A stretch of 64,000 bases of DNA from positions 186,001 to 250,000 of the forward strand of contig NZ_CABWID010000014.1 of assembly GCF_902501965.1 (NCBI RefSeq). The letters run 5' to 3'. Position 1 is the first letter of the stretch. Every line of letters starts with the position of its first letter. This document shows, in pieces, positions 38,041 through 45,335 of the stretch. The position numbers were made by a program, and so were the translations under genes. A model generated the notes under the pieces. It was given only the letters and a program-made list of their open reading frames with translations. It was not told where the DNA came from and did no database searches. The stretch comes from Collinsella sp. AK_207A (lineage in GTDB: Bacteria; Actinomycetota; Coriobacteriia; Coriobacteriales; Coriobacteriaceae).

Positions 38041-38125
38041 CGGGTCGATGATTCTCGGCTCAGCTCATGCAAAAAGAAATAGTTCGCTGCGGAGTGTCGC
38101 TGTAGGTATGGAGGCCGGGGCTTTT
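38041..38125 (+). repeat. degenerate partial copy of the palindromic element
   Basis: The 21 bases at 37994-38014 (starting AGTTCGCTGCGG) recur exactly at 38081-38101, followed again by a TAGG/CAGG-type end and, at 38121-38125, by a run of five T. The matching left arm with box A is missing, so this looks like half of an element duplicated in tandem behind copy 2. The stretch 38126-38190 that follows holds nothing I can identify. Confidence 0.65.
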
Positions 38126-38194
38126 TGCGGTTGATGACGCTCGCTCAGGTCGCAGAGCCGAAGGAAAAAAGAGTTGCAGTTCTCAACGAAAAAG

Positions 38195-38217
38195 AAAAAA
38201 CCCGCCGGTTGGCGGGT
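38195..38217 (-). terminator. terminator of tRNA-Asn
   Basis: On the minus strand ACCCGCC and GGCGGGT form a 7-bp stem with a 4-base loop (38200-38217 on the plus numbering), followed by TTTTTT. It lies 9 bases after the tRNA-Asn 3' end. Confidence 0.85.
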
Positions 38218-38226
38218 CGATAATTC

Positions 38227-38301
38227 TGGCTCCCCGGGTAGGACTCGAACCTACAACAACGCGGTTAACAGCCGCGGGCTCTACCATTGAGCTACCGAGG
38301 A
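38227..38301 (-). tRNA. tRNA-Asn (anticodon GTT)
   Basis: Read on the minus strand: acceptor stem TCCTCGG/CCGGGGA, D arm AGCTCAATGGTAGAGC, anticodon stem-loop with CTGTTAA giving GTT, and T loop GGTTCGAGTCC. Discriminator G and an encoded CCA end the gene. All four arms pair, so the gene looks functional. Length is 75 bases with CCA. Confidence 0.97.
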
Positions 38302-38331
38302 ATTCGGTGCTGCCTCTTGGCAACGAAATCT

Positions 38332-38359
38332 AGTATACGGATTCTCCGACGCATGGCAA
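38332..38359 (-). promoter_or_regulatory. promoter of tRNA-Asn
   Basis: On the minus strand TTGCCA (38359-38354) and TATACT (38337-38332) are separated by 16 bases, about 30 bases before the tRNA. Both boxes match the consensus in 4-5 of 6 positions. Confidence 0.7.
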
Positions 38360-38456
38360 GAACCAATTTTGAAAAAATGCGTCCGCGGAAAGGAATCCGA
38401 GGATTGGGGTACTATTGACGGGTATGTGACTGCCGTCTGAAAAGGGGAGGACATCC

Positions 38457-39029
38457 ATGGACCCCATCCAGATCGCCCTGATCGTTCTTATCGTCGCCGC
38501 TATTTGGGCTGTCGTCGAACTCGCCCGCGTGCTGCGGAGCACCCGCAAGACGATTAATTCGCTCGACCATACCGTCGCCGAGCTCAACGGGACCATCAAC
38601 GAGGCTCGTCCCATGGTCGCCAAGCTCGATGGCGCCGTCGATGAGCTGCAGCCCGCGCTCTCCCAGATGGAGCCACTCATGAAGCAGGCAAACGTCGCCA
38701 TGGAGGCACTTTCCGCCGACCTGCTCGAGGTGAACGGCGTGCTGCGCGACGTTTCCCAGGTGACGGACACCGCCGCTTCGGCTTCCAGCGCGGTCTCGAA
38801 CATCACCGACGCCGCCGCGAGCAAGGTTCATCGCCTGTTCGGCAAGAAGGATTCCAAGGCCGCCGACCATGCCCTGGAGCAGGCTGTCCCCATGGCTTCC
38901 GAGCACGGCGGCGATGCTATCGCCCCCGATGCTCCGGCCGATTCCGAAGCGGGGGAGGAAGCCGCCTCGGCCAACCGGTACTACACCTACACCGACGCCC
39001 AGTCCACCTCGGAGGATTCTCATGAGTAG
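38457..39029 (+). CDS. DUF948-like membrane-anchored coiled-coil protein
   Basis: A 190-residue protein starting at ATG 38457 behind GGGGAGGAC. One N-terminal membrane helix (IQIALIVLIVAAIWAVVELA) is followed by long amphipathic helices (LRSTRKTINSLDHTVAELNG, and a repeat of the VAKLDGAVDELQP type). This matches the DUF948/YtxG family of general-stress-associated proteins. The last 60 residues are acidic and low complexity. Its stop overlaps the next gene by 8 bases. Being the first gene of a unit with a SigB-type sigma factor suits a stress link, by inference from B. subtilis YtxG. Confidence 0.78.
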   Translation: MDPIQIALIVLIVAAIWAVVELARVLRSTRKTINSLDHTVAELNGTINEARPMVAKLDGAVDELQPALSQMEPLMKQANVAMEALSADLLEVNGVLRDVSQVTDTAASASSAVSNITDAAASKVHRLFGKKDSKAADHALEQAVPMASEHGGDAIAPDAPADSEAGEEAASANRYYTYTDAQSTSEDSHE

Positions 39030-39399
39030 CGCACCCATTACCCTGACGCTCAACGCCGACCCGTCCTATGCGCGCCTGGTGCGCATGACCGCCTCCAACG
39101 CCGGCCTGCTCTCATCCATGTCCATGGACCGCGTGGAAGACATCCGCATGGCCGCTGAGGAAGCCTTCATCTACGCCTGTACGGTTCAGGCCGGCCATCC
39201 GCTCACCATCTCCTTCCTGGTGACCGACGAGGGACTAACCATGCGCTTCCAGCTCGCTGTGGACGAGTTCTCCGAGCCCGATCCCGAGAACCCCACCTCC
39301 CTCTACGCCGATCTCATCCTCGGGTCCGTATGCGACTCTTACCAGAAGCTCTGCTGCCCAGCCGCTCTCGTCCTCGAACTCGAGGCTGATGTCCGATGA
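39022..39399 (+). CDS. RsbW-like anti-sigma factor with degenerate ATP site
   Basis: A 125-residue protein resembling the RsbW/SpoIIAB family in its N-terminal half (ADPSYARLVRMTASNAGLLSSMSMDRVEDIRMAAEEAF, broken by the family's turn). The N-box, EACTNAV in RsbW, reads EEAFIYAC here. The Asn that holds Mg-ATP is replaced by Tyr51. The Gly-rich ATP-lid motif (GGLGLYL) is also missing; the aligned part reads SLYADLILGSVCD. It overlaps the upstream gene by 8 bases and the sigma gene by ATGA. Position directly before a SigB-type sigma factor supports an anti-sigma role, but kinase activity looks lost. No STAS anti-anti-sigma gene is nearby. Confidence 0.75.
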   Translation: MSSAPITLTLNADPSYARLVRMTASNAGLLSSMSMDRVEDIRMAAEEAFIYACTVQAGHPLTISFLVTDEGLTMRFQLAVDEFSEPDPENPTSLYADLILGSVCDSYQKLCCPAALVLELEADVR

Positions 39400-40322
39400 C
39401 CGAGGAACGTACCGATACCCCGGCTGCGGGTACCGCCGAAGCTGCTGACGCGCGTGCCGAGCGCGCCGCGGCCCGCGCCCGGGCCCGTGAGGCCGATCGA
39501 GAGGAACGGGCTGCCAACGCCGCGCTCGAGACCCAGCGCCCCGGCTCCCAGCCGCGCGCAGCCTGGGACAAGGAGAAGACCCGCGAGCTCTTCCGCCGCT
39601 ACAAGGAGGAGGACGACCAGGAGGCGCGCCAGCAGTTGGTGATGTCGCACATGAACCTGGTGCGCTATCTGGCGAACAAGTACAAGAACCGCGGCGAGCC
39701 GCGCGAGGATATCGAGCAGGTGGGCTACCTCGGCCTGCTAAAGGCCATCGATCGCTTCGATCCGTCGCGCGGCCTGGAATTCACCACGTTCGCCACGCCG
39801 ACCATCCAAGGCGAGATCAAGCGCCACTTCCGCGACAAGGGTTGGAGCGTGCGCGTGCCGCGCCGCCTGCAGGAGCTTTCCGCCAAGGTGAACCAGGCGC
39901 AGGACACGTTGACCACCAAGTTGCAGCGCTCGCCGACCATCGATGAGGTTGCGAACTACCTCGATGCCACGGTCGACGAGGTGCTCGAGGCCCAGGAGTC
40001 CTCTTCGGCGTACAGCTCCGTGCCGCTCGAGGGGTCCGGTAACACCGATTCCGACGATGCTCCCAGCATCATCGACCGTTACGCGACCGAAGACACCGAC
40101 CTTGCCTTCACGGACGATCGCATGGCCATCGAGGAGGCGCTCAAGGGCTTCAGTCCGCGTGAGCGCGAGGTGATCGAGCTTCGCTTCATCGAGGGCATGA
40201 CCCAGATCGAGATCGCCAAGAAGCTCGGTATCTCCCAGGTTCAGGTTTCCCGGCTGCTTCGACGGACGCTCCGCAAGATGCAGGAGAAGATCGACCCCGA
40301 TAGCCCTTCGGCGGGCGCATGA
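39396..40322 (+). CDS. alternative sigma factor, SigB/SigF family
   Basis: A 308-residue group 3 sigma factor. Region 2 begins QLVMSHMNLVRYLANKYKNR and includes EDIEQVGYLGLLKAIDRFDP and LEFTTFATPTIQGEIKRHFRD. Regions 3 and 4 follow, with ALKGFSPREREVIELRF and GMTQIEIAKKLGISQVQVSRLLRR. The TPTIQGEIKRHFRDKGW segment is typical of SigB/SigF. The first 60 or so residues are a charged Ala/Arg/Glu extension not usual for the family. ATGA overlaps link it to the RsbW-like gene before it and to the AI-2E permease gene after it. Confidence 0.92.
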   Translation: MTEERTDTPAAGTAEAADARAERAAARARAREADREERAANAALETQRPGSQPRAAWDKEKTRELFRRYKEEDDQEARQQLVMSHMNLVRYLANKYKNRGEPREDIEQVGYLGLLKAIDRFDPSRGLEFTTFATPTIQGEIKRHFRDKGWSVRVPRRLQELSAKVNQAQDTLTTKLQRSPTIDEVANYLDATVDEVLEAQESSSAYSSVPLEGSGNTDSDDAPSIIDRYATEDTDLAFTDDRMAIEEALKGFSPREREVIELRFIEGMTQIEIAKKLGISQVQVSRLLRRTLRKMQEKIDPDSPSAGA

Positions 40323-41692
40323 CGGCGCGCAGGAGGGAGGAGTACGCGCGGCAGTCGGCCCGCGCGCTCCCGGGTGCCCGGCTCGCGTTGTACCGCGTGT
40401 GGATCGTGGTCGGCGCGATCATCATCGCTGCCACGGTCCTGAACGTCATGAACGTGCTCGCGCCCATGATCCTGTTCCTGACCGTCGGCTCGCTCGTGGC
40501 GTTCGTCGCCTCGCCGATCGTGAACGCGCTCGATCGGCATCGCGTTCCGCGCGCGCTCGGGGCGTTTCTCGGCCTTGTCGCCGTGGTCGCGGCGGTGGTG
40601 GCGCTTTTCATGGTGATCGTACCGGTCTTTGCCCAGCAGCTGCTGGAGGTCCTCTACCAGGCCCCTGCGCAGCTGAGGGAACTCGGTAACTGGGTGCTTG
40701 AGCTCTCCAGCACACTCTCCGCGCTTTCCAGCTCTTCGGCCGAGTTCGGCTCGCAGATCGACAGCGCCCTCGGATCGCTCGCCGATTTCGCCTCCAAGCT
40801 CGGGGGAGATGTCGCCTCCAATCTCGGTAGCGGCGTGGTCCCCTTCATCTCCGACCTCGCCTCGACGCTCTTCATCGTGTTCCTCGGCCTTGTGCTCGCG
40901 TACTGGCTCGCGCTCGACTATCCGCGCATCCACCGCGAGGTAGGCCTCATACTCGGTGAGGGCAAGGAGGCGAATTACCGCCTCATGATGGCGATTCTCT
41001 CGCGCTCCATCGGCGGCTACATGAAGGGGATGGTCATTACCTCGCTCGTGGACGGTGTCATGACCTGGATCGGCCTGCTCTTCATCGGACACCCGTACGC
41101 CGCGCTCATGGGCGTGCTGACCGGCCTCTTACACCTGGTTCCCGTTATCGGACCGGCCATCTCCTCCGCGATGGCTGCGCTCATCGCGCTCTTCGTCAGC
41201 CCGATGATGGCTATTTGGACGCTGGTCTGGACCATGGTGGCGCAGAACGTGACCGACAACGTGATCAGCCCCAAGGTCATGCAAAATTCCGTGCAAGTGC
41301 ATCCGGCCATGAGCCTGACCGCACTCGTGGTGGGCTCCGCGCTGCTCGGTCCCATCGGCATGGTCATCGCCATCCCGCTCTCGGCGGCCATCAAGGGCGT
41401 GTTCGTGTTCTACTTCGAGACGGACACCGGTCGCCAGCTCGTGAGCTATGAGGGGGCGCTCTTCCAGGGCACGCCCTTCCACAACGCCGACGGGAGCCCG
41501 GTTCCCGCCTTCGACGCACTGGGGGATGACAAGCTCGCCACGGATTCCCAGATCATCGACGAGGATCTTGCACCCGATGCCCACGCGGCTCCCAAGCCAG
41601 CCTTGGACAACCCCTGGGAAGGTCTCATCGACATGATCCACAAGGAGCATCGCGAGGGCGGCGCCGGTTCGGGGGATTCGAAGTCCTCGTAG
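40319..41692 (+). CDS. AI-2E family (PF01594-type) membrane transporter
   Basis: A 457-residue polytopic membrane protein of the AI-2E/PerM family. These proteins often turn out to be exporters or ion antiporters rather than AI-2 exporters. About eight helices are visible. The region GGYMKGMVITSLVDGVMTWIGL, interrupted by its charged residue, and the C-terminal DNVISPKVMQNSVQVHPAMS (the NxxxPxxxGxxxxxHP-type block) are family signatures. A hydrophilic C-terminal tail of about 90 residues is predicted to be cytoplasmic. ATG 40319 overlaps the sigma gene stop. Confidence 0.88.
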   Translation: MTARRREEYARQSARALPGARLALYRVWIVVGAIIIAATVLNVMNVLAPMILFLTVGSLVAFVASPIVNALDRHRVPRALGAFLGLVAVVAAVVALFMVIVPVFAQQLLEVLYQAPAQLRELGNWVLELSSTLSALSSSSAEFGSQIDSALGSLADFASKLGGDVASNLGSGVVPFISDLASTLFIVFLGLVLAYWLALDYPRIHREVGLILGEGKEANYRLMMAILSRSIGGYMKGMVITSLVDGVMTWIGLLFIGHPYAALMGVLTGLLHLVPVIGPAISSAMAALIALFVSPMMAIWTLVWTMVAQNVTDNVISPKVMQNSVQVHPAMSLTALVVGSALLGPIGMVIAIPLSAAIKGVFVFYFETDTGRQLVSYEGALFQGTPFHNADGSPVPAFDALGDDKLATDSQIIDEDLAPDAHAAPKPALDNPWEGLIDMIHKEHREGGAGSGDSKSS

Positions 41693-41712
41693 CCATTTCT
41701 CGTTAGCAATGT

Positions 41713-41747
41713 GGACGGGCGGACTCTCTACGGATTTTCGCCCGTCC
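41713..41747 (+). terminator. hairpin after the AI-2E transporter gene (weak terminator)
   Basis: GGACGGGCG (41713-41721) pairs perfectly with CGCCCGTCC (41739-41747) around a 17-base loop, 20 bases after the stop. Only GTTGT follows, so it lacks a proper T-tract. The AT-rich tract at about 41755-41815 comes next, between this gene and convergent degV. Confidence 0.55.
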
Positions 41748-41843
41748 GTTGTCTCAGATAACTACTTTACATAACATATATTATCGTGATTTTACAGATA
41801 TTTATGGGGAGTGCAATCGGCACTCACGGGTCCGCGTATAACC

Positions 41844-42713
41844 TCAGGCCCACTCGTAGCCGATGATGAGTCCAGACTCTTCGGCGTAATACGAGCAGAG
41901 GCCACCGCACGGAATCACAAAGACCTCGGCCGTGGGCCAACGGGTTTCGATGGCCGTGCGCAGCGCCATCGCGCCGGACTCGTTGTCTACATGGTCGATG
42001 TAGACCATGCCGCCGCGGTAACCGTCGGCCTCCATGACGTCCATGATCTTCTTGAACATCTTTTTCTCGCCGCGCGTGGGACCGACGATCTTGATGGTTC
42101 CCTCGGAGCTTGCCGTACCCAGAATGCGAATCGAAAGCTTGGTGGCAACGGCGCCCACCAAGCGCGGCATACGGCCGTTCTTCATGAGGTTGTCATAGCT
42201 CGAGAGCGAGTACTGAACCTGGGAGTTCTGCACGAGGTTCTCAACATATGCCACGGCACCCTCAAAGGTTGCATCCTTTGTAGTTAGGTACCTATCTAAT
42301 AGGCGAACGATGACTTCAAGCTTGCCACCGGCGGCACGGGTATCCACCACCTGTATGTTCTTGCCGGTGATGATACCGCCGTTCTCACGCATGTACTCCT
42401 CCATGACGAGGTTGCGGGCGGTACAGGCGGCGTCATAGCTTCCGGAAACGTTGGACGAGATGCAGATGGCAATGATATTGTCCGCCGTGCGGAATATCTC
42501 GGCCCACTCCCCTACGCTCGGACAGGCACTCGAGGTGGCCTGGTCCTCGAGTGCCATGGCATCGAGCAACGCGCGAATATCCAGGTGCTCGTCATCAGTG
42601 TACTCAGTTCCGCCAACGTTGATCTTCAGTGGCGCGAGCCGGTACGTCGCCTCTGACTCCGGGGTGAAGGTACGGATGTTGCAGCTGGAATCTGCGGCGA
42701 TGCACCAAGTCAT
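41844..42713 (-). CDS. DegV family fatty-acid-binding protein
   Basis: DegV (FakB-like) proteins bind a fatty acid in a buried pocket; FakB proteins present it to the kinase FakA. The N-terminal WCIAADSSCNI (the DSSC/DS motif), TSSACPSVGEWAEIF (the TSxPS-type segment) and ICISSNVSGSYDAACTARN (SSxxSGTY-like) mark the lipid carboxylate site. 289 residues. The gene uses noticeably fewer G/C-ending codons than its neighbours. It is divergent from a DUF1836 regulator. No FakA/DAK kinase gene is present in the window. Confidence 0.9.
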   Translation of the reverse strand: MTWCIAADSSCNIRTFTPESEATYRLAPLKINVGGTEYTDDEHLDIRALLDAMALEDQATSSACPSVGEWAEIFRTADNIIAICISSNVSGSYDAACTARNLVMEEYMRENGGIITGKNIQVVDTRAAGGKLEVIVRLLDRYLTTKDATFEGAVAYVENLVQNSQVQYSLSSYDNLMKNGRMPRLVGAVATKLSIRILGTASSEGTIKIVGPTRGEKKMFKKIMDVMEADGYRGGMVYIDHVDNESGAMALRTAIETRWPTAEVFVIPCGGLCSYYAEESGLIIGYEWA

Positions 42714-42746
42714 GACGAACCCTTTCCTGACGCGTACTTTGAACGT

Positions 42747-42752
42747 AGTATA
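42747..42752 (-). promoter_or_regulatory. -10 box of degV gene
   Basis: On the minus strand TATACT lies 33 bases before the degV ATG. The -35 at usual distances (AATACT or ATACTA) is poor. An inverted repeat CTAGT(42769-42773)/ACTAG(42781-42785) covers the -35 region and could be an operator. Confidence 0.4.
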
Positions 42753-42804
42753 GCGCGTGCACCATTATCTAGTATTGAAAACTAGGTGAACCGGTATGCA
42801 TCAC

Positions 42805-42833
42805 TAGAAATTCTCGAACTTGAGCTTTATGCT
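42805..42833 (+). promoter_or_regulatory. promoter of the DUF1836 regulator gene
   Basis: TAGAAA (42805-42810) and TATGCT (42828-42833) are 17 bases apart, 24 bases before the DUF1836 ATG. CTAG-containing half-sites lie just upstream (42769-42785 and 42804-42807). Confidence 0.5.
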
Positions 42834-42857
42834 GTGTGGCAAGGGAAAGGAGCGCGT

Positions 42858-43469
42858 ATGGACGGCATTAGAACGGTCATACCCATGTCCGACGAATCAA
42901 AGCGCATCTCAGCCGAGGACATCTCCAGCCAAATACAGCCTGCAGCCTTTCTGGCATCCCCGGTCGCTCGCGATGCAATGGGGTTTTCTCTCCCCCGCTA
43001 CGAGGATCTGCCGGCACTCGAGCTCTATCGAGATCAGGTCATCTCCTTCATCGAAGAAGTCTTCGCACCGCTGAGCGCGTGGTCCGATGGCCCCTGGCTC
43101 ACGCCAGCGATGGTCAACAACTACGTCAAGGCCGGTGTGGTGCCCCCGCCCGTCAAGAAACGCTATGGACGCGAACATGTCGCCAAACTGCTTGCCGTCT
43201 GCGTGATGAAGCAATTGCTTCCCATAGCGGCCATCCAGCGCCTGATGCGAGCGCAGTCGATCACGTATCCGGTCGATGTCTCCTATTGCTACTTGGCGAC
43301 GGAGGTCAACAACGCGCTCATCGCCGCGTTCAACCCGGGGGAGCCGTCGCCGGAGGACACCGCCACCACCATCACACGCGAGACCATGCTCGTGCACAGT
43401 GTCGCCGGTGCATTCGCGGCGCGGGCGTACCTTATGTCGTATCTCTCCTATGCGGGGTACGAAGGCTAG
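42858..43469 (+). CDS. DUF1836 putative transcriptional regulator
   Basis: A 203-residue protein of the DUF1836 family. FSLPRYEDLPALELYRDQVISFIEE, broken at the family's LP, and WLTPAMVNNYVKAGVVPPPVKKRYGREHVAKLL form a MerR-like winged-helix signature followed by a helical domain. ATG 42858 follows AAAGGAG. An upstream ATG at 42786 has no ribosome-binding site and would run through the promoter. It probably regulates the divergent degV gene and itself, inferred only from the head-to-head arrangement and shared palindromic half-sites. Confidence 0.82.
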   Translation: MDGIRTVIPMSDESKRISAEDISSQIQPAAFLASPVARDAMGFSLPRYEDLPALELYRDQVISFIEEVFAPLSAWSDGPWLTPAMVNNYVKAGVVPPPVKKRYGREHVAKLLAVCVMKQLLPIAAIQRLMRAQSITYPVDVSYCYLATEVNNALIAAFNPGEPSPEDTATTITRETMLVHSVAGAFAARAYLMSYLSYAGYEG

Positions 43470-43511
43470 TGACCCACGCCTGTCTGTAGGTTCGTTACAT
43501 GGCTTACGATA

Positions 43512-43546
43512 AGGCGCCCTGACCGGAAGAGCCGACCAGGGCGCCT
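43512..43546. terminator. hairpin between convergent DUF1836 and dipeptidase genes
   Basis: AGGCGCCCTG (43512-43521) pairs with CAGGGCGCCT (43537-43546); inside the loop a CCGG/CCG partial pairing may extend it. It sits midway between two convergent stops, a location for bidirectional termination, but neither side has a T-tract. Confidence 0.6.
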
Positions 43547-43572
43547 CGATGTTCACTGCGAGACCAGCGAGC

Positions 43573-44979
43573 CTAGTACTCGATCCGCATCAGCTCGTTC
43601 AGCGCGACGATGTAGATCTTGAGCGAGAGCTTGAGCTGCTCCTCGCTCATGCCTTCGTCGTCACCGTGCATGGGGCCCACCCAGTCGGGATAGGTCACCC
43701 ATGGCATTTCGGGGCCAAAGGCGGCCGCGTTCTTGAACTCACGGGCATAGGTGCCGCCGCCGATGGTGAAGGGCGTGCGGTCCTCGCCGGTCACGTCGTT
43801 GTACACGCGGATGAGCCGCTGGATCTCCTCGCCGTTCGGGTCGATGTAGAAAGGTTCCGTGTCGTTGTCCGTCGCGTACGTGGCGCCATAGCGCTCGGCC
43901 ACGCTCGCGAGCGCCTGTTCGAACTGCTCGCGCCCGAACGTGGTGGGATACCGCGAATCCACGGACTGGTGCAGCCGACCGTCCTCGAGCCAGGCCATGC
44001 CGCCGATGATGGTGAGGTCGCCGAAGAGCTCGTCGCTCGCCGCGCAGTCCACGCCGGAGCCCGTGTAGTCGTCGATAAGCGCCTTCTGCAGCTCGAGGAA
44101 ACGGCGCTCACTGGGAGACACCGTATCGTTTTCGAGCATGTAGTCCACGAGCATGCCGATCGCATTCACCGTGCCCGCGGGCATGGACGCATGGCCACCC
44201 TTGCCCTTGGCGGCGATGGTCACGGTGCCATCGCCGTTATCGGAAAGCGCGATGCCGGAACGCTCGGGCAAACCTGCAAGGTCAGCCTGGACGGTCACGC
44301 TCGCGTCCGTGGGGATGGCGTTGAAGGCCTCACCGGCTCGCCAGGAAACGATCTTGCCGTCCGCGATGGGACCAGAGGTAAAGACGCCCTGATAGATGCC
44401 TTTCTCCCCATAGCACACCGGGAACTCGGCGTCGGGCGTGAATAGGAACGTGGGCTGTTCAAAGTGCTCGTTGTAGTACTCCACGTCGCGAAGCGAGGTC
44501 TCCTCGTTGGAGCCGAGGATCATCCGCATCGTGTAGGGGAACTGGATGCCCTGCTCGTGCCAATACCGCATGGCGTAGAGACCGATGACGAAGGGGCCCT
44601 TGTCGTCGAGCGTGCCGCGTCCGATCAGGAAGCCATCTCGGCGCGTCATCTTGTGCGGATCTTGCGTCCAACCCGGCCCACAGGGCACGGTATCTAGATG
44701 CGCGATCTGGCAGATTTTCTTGGAGTCGTCGAGGCCCTTGTAGTCGGCAGTACCAACGTAACCCTCATGGCATTGGGCATCCATGCCGAGGCGCGCCGCG
44801 AGGTCCAAGCCAGCGTCGAGTGCCTTCCGCGGACCGGGACCAAAGGGCATGCCCGGACCGGCGTGTTCCAGGTCTTCCTGGCTCGGGATATTGACAAGCG
44901 TCTCGATCTCGGAGACGATCTCCTCCCATTTGGAATCGATCCACGCGTCGATGTTCTTCAAAAACTCGGTATCTGCCAT
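43573..44979 (-). CDS. M20 family metallo-dipeptidase (Sapep/PepV type)
   Basis: A cytoplasmic metal-dependent dipeptidase. Metal ligands and active-site motifs: QIAHLDTVPCG (His/Asp), GTLDDKGPFVIG, the acidic pair in GSNEETSLRD, and DAEFPVCYGEKG. The lid domain contains GKGGHASMP. A C-terminal zinc-ligand region includes FTIGGGTYAREF and GPMHGDDEGM. Length is 468 residues from the ATG at 44979, with AAGGGAA just before. An upstream in-frame start (45003) adds only MAPLKGTA and lacks a good ribosome-binding site. It provides amino acids from imported peptides, in line with a peptide-fermenting gut bacterium (inference). Confidence 0.92.
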   Translation of the reverse strand: MADTEFLKNIDAWIDSKWEEIVSEIETLVNIPSQEDLEHAGPGMPFGPGPRKALDAGLDLAARLGMDAQCHEGYVGTADYKGLDDSKKICQIAHLDTVPCGPGWTQDPHKMTRRDGFLIGRGTLDDKGPFVIGLYAMRYWHEQGIQFPYTMRMILGSNEETSLRDVEYYNEHFEQPTFLFTPDAEFPVCYGEKGIYQGVFTSGPIADGKIVSWRAGEAFNAIPTDASVTVQADLAGLPERSGIALSDNGDGTVTIAAKGKGGHASMPAGTVNAIGMLVDYMLENDTVSPSERRFLELQKALIDDYTGSGVDCAASDELFGDLTIIGGMAWLEDGRLHQSVDSRYPTTFGREQFEQALASVAERYGATYATDNDTEPFYIDPNGEEIQRLIRVYNDVTGEDRTPFTIGGGTYAREFKNAAAFGPEMPWVTYPDWVGPMHGDDEGMSEEQLKLSLKIYIVALNELMRIEY

Positions 44980-45123
44980 AGCGGTTCCCTTCAACGGAGC
45001 CAACGTTCTAACACCCTCACCCTACCCGAGCGTATTCAGTTTTAGGCCGGCTATATTCATTATTCGGCGAAGGGTTGGGAAAGACGACGCCGCTTCAATA
45101 CCTTTCAGGGGACCTCCGTGTCT

Positions 45124-45329
45124 CCGGCCCCGTCCCGGTTGGGATTCAGGCGTGAAGATTTCGAGCGAACCGAGGAAACCTCCCGAGAACAGCGCTGATG
45201 CACGCAGCGGCTCAGGAAACATCTGAAGGACGTAACCATCGTCGTTTTGCGCGCATCAGCGCTTTTCTCGGAGAGGGGCTCCAGTCTCGCGAGGACCGAA
45301 CGCCCGAATCCCAACGGGGACGGGGCCGG
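45124..45329. repeat. 206-bp imperfect palindrome (family copy 3)
   Basis: Outer arms 45124-45153 and 45300-45329 match at 28 of 30 positions. The inner arms GCGCTGATGC (45192-45201) and 45253-45262 are perfect. Box A reads CCAGTCTCGCGAGGAC (45281-45296) and box B AGCGAACCG (45164-45172), so the element lies on the minus strand, the same strand as apt. It ends only 6 bases from the apt stop and fills most of the 356-base gap to the dipeptidase gene. The rest of that gap, 44980-45123, shows no clear feature. Confidence 0.82.
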
Positions 45330-45335
45330 GAGCGC

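Noticed and set aside
38407-38426. SigB-type promoter (GGGTA boxes) before the DUF948 gene for autoregulation
   Set aside because: Two GGGTA-like strings occur, but no GTTT-type -35 box at the correct distance could be found.
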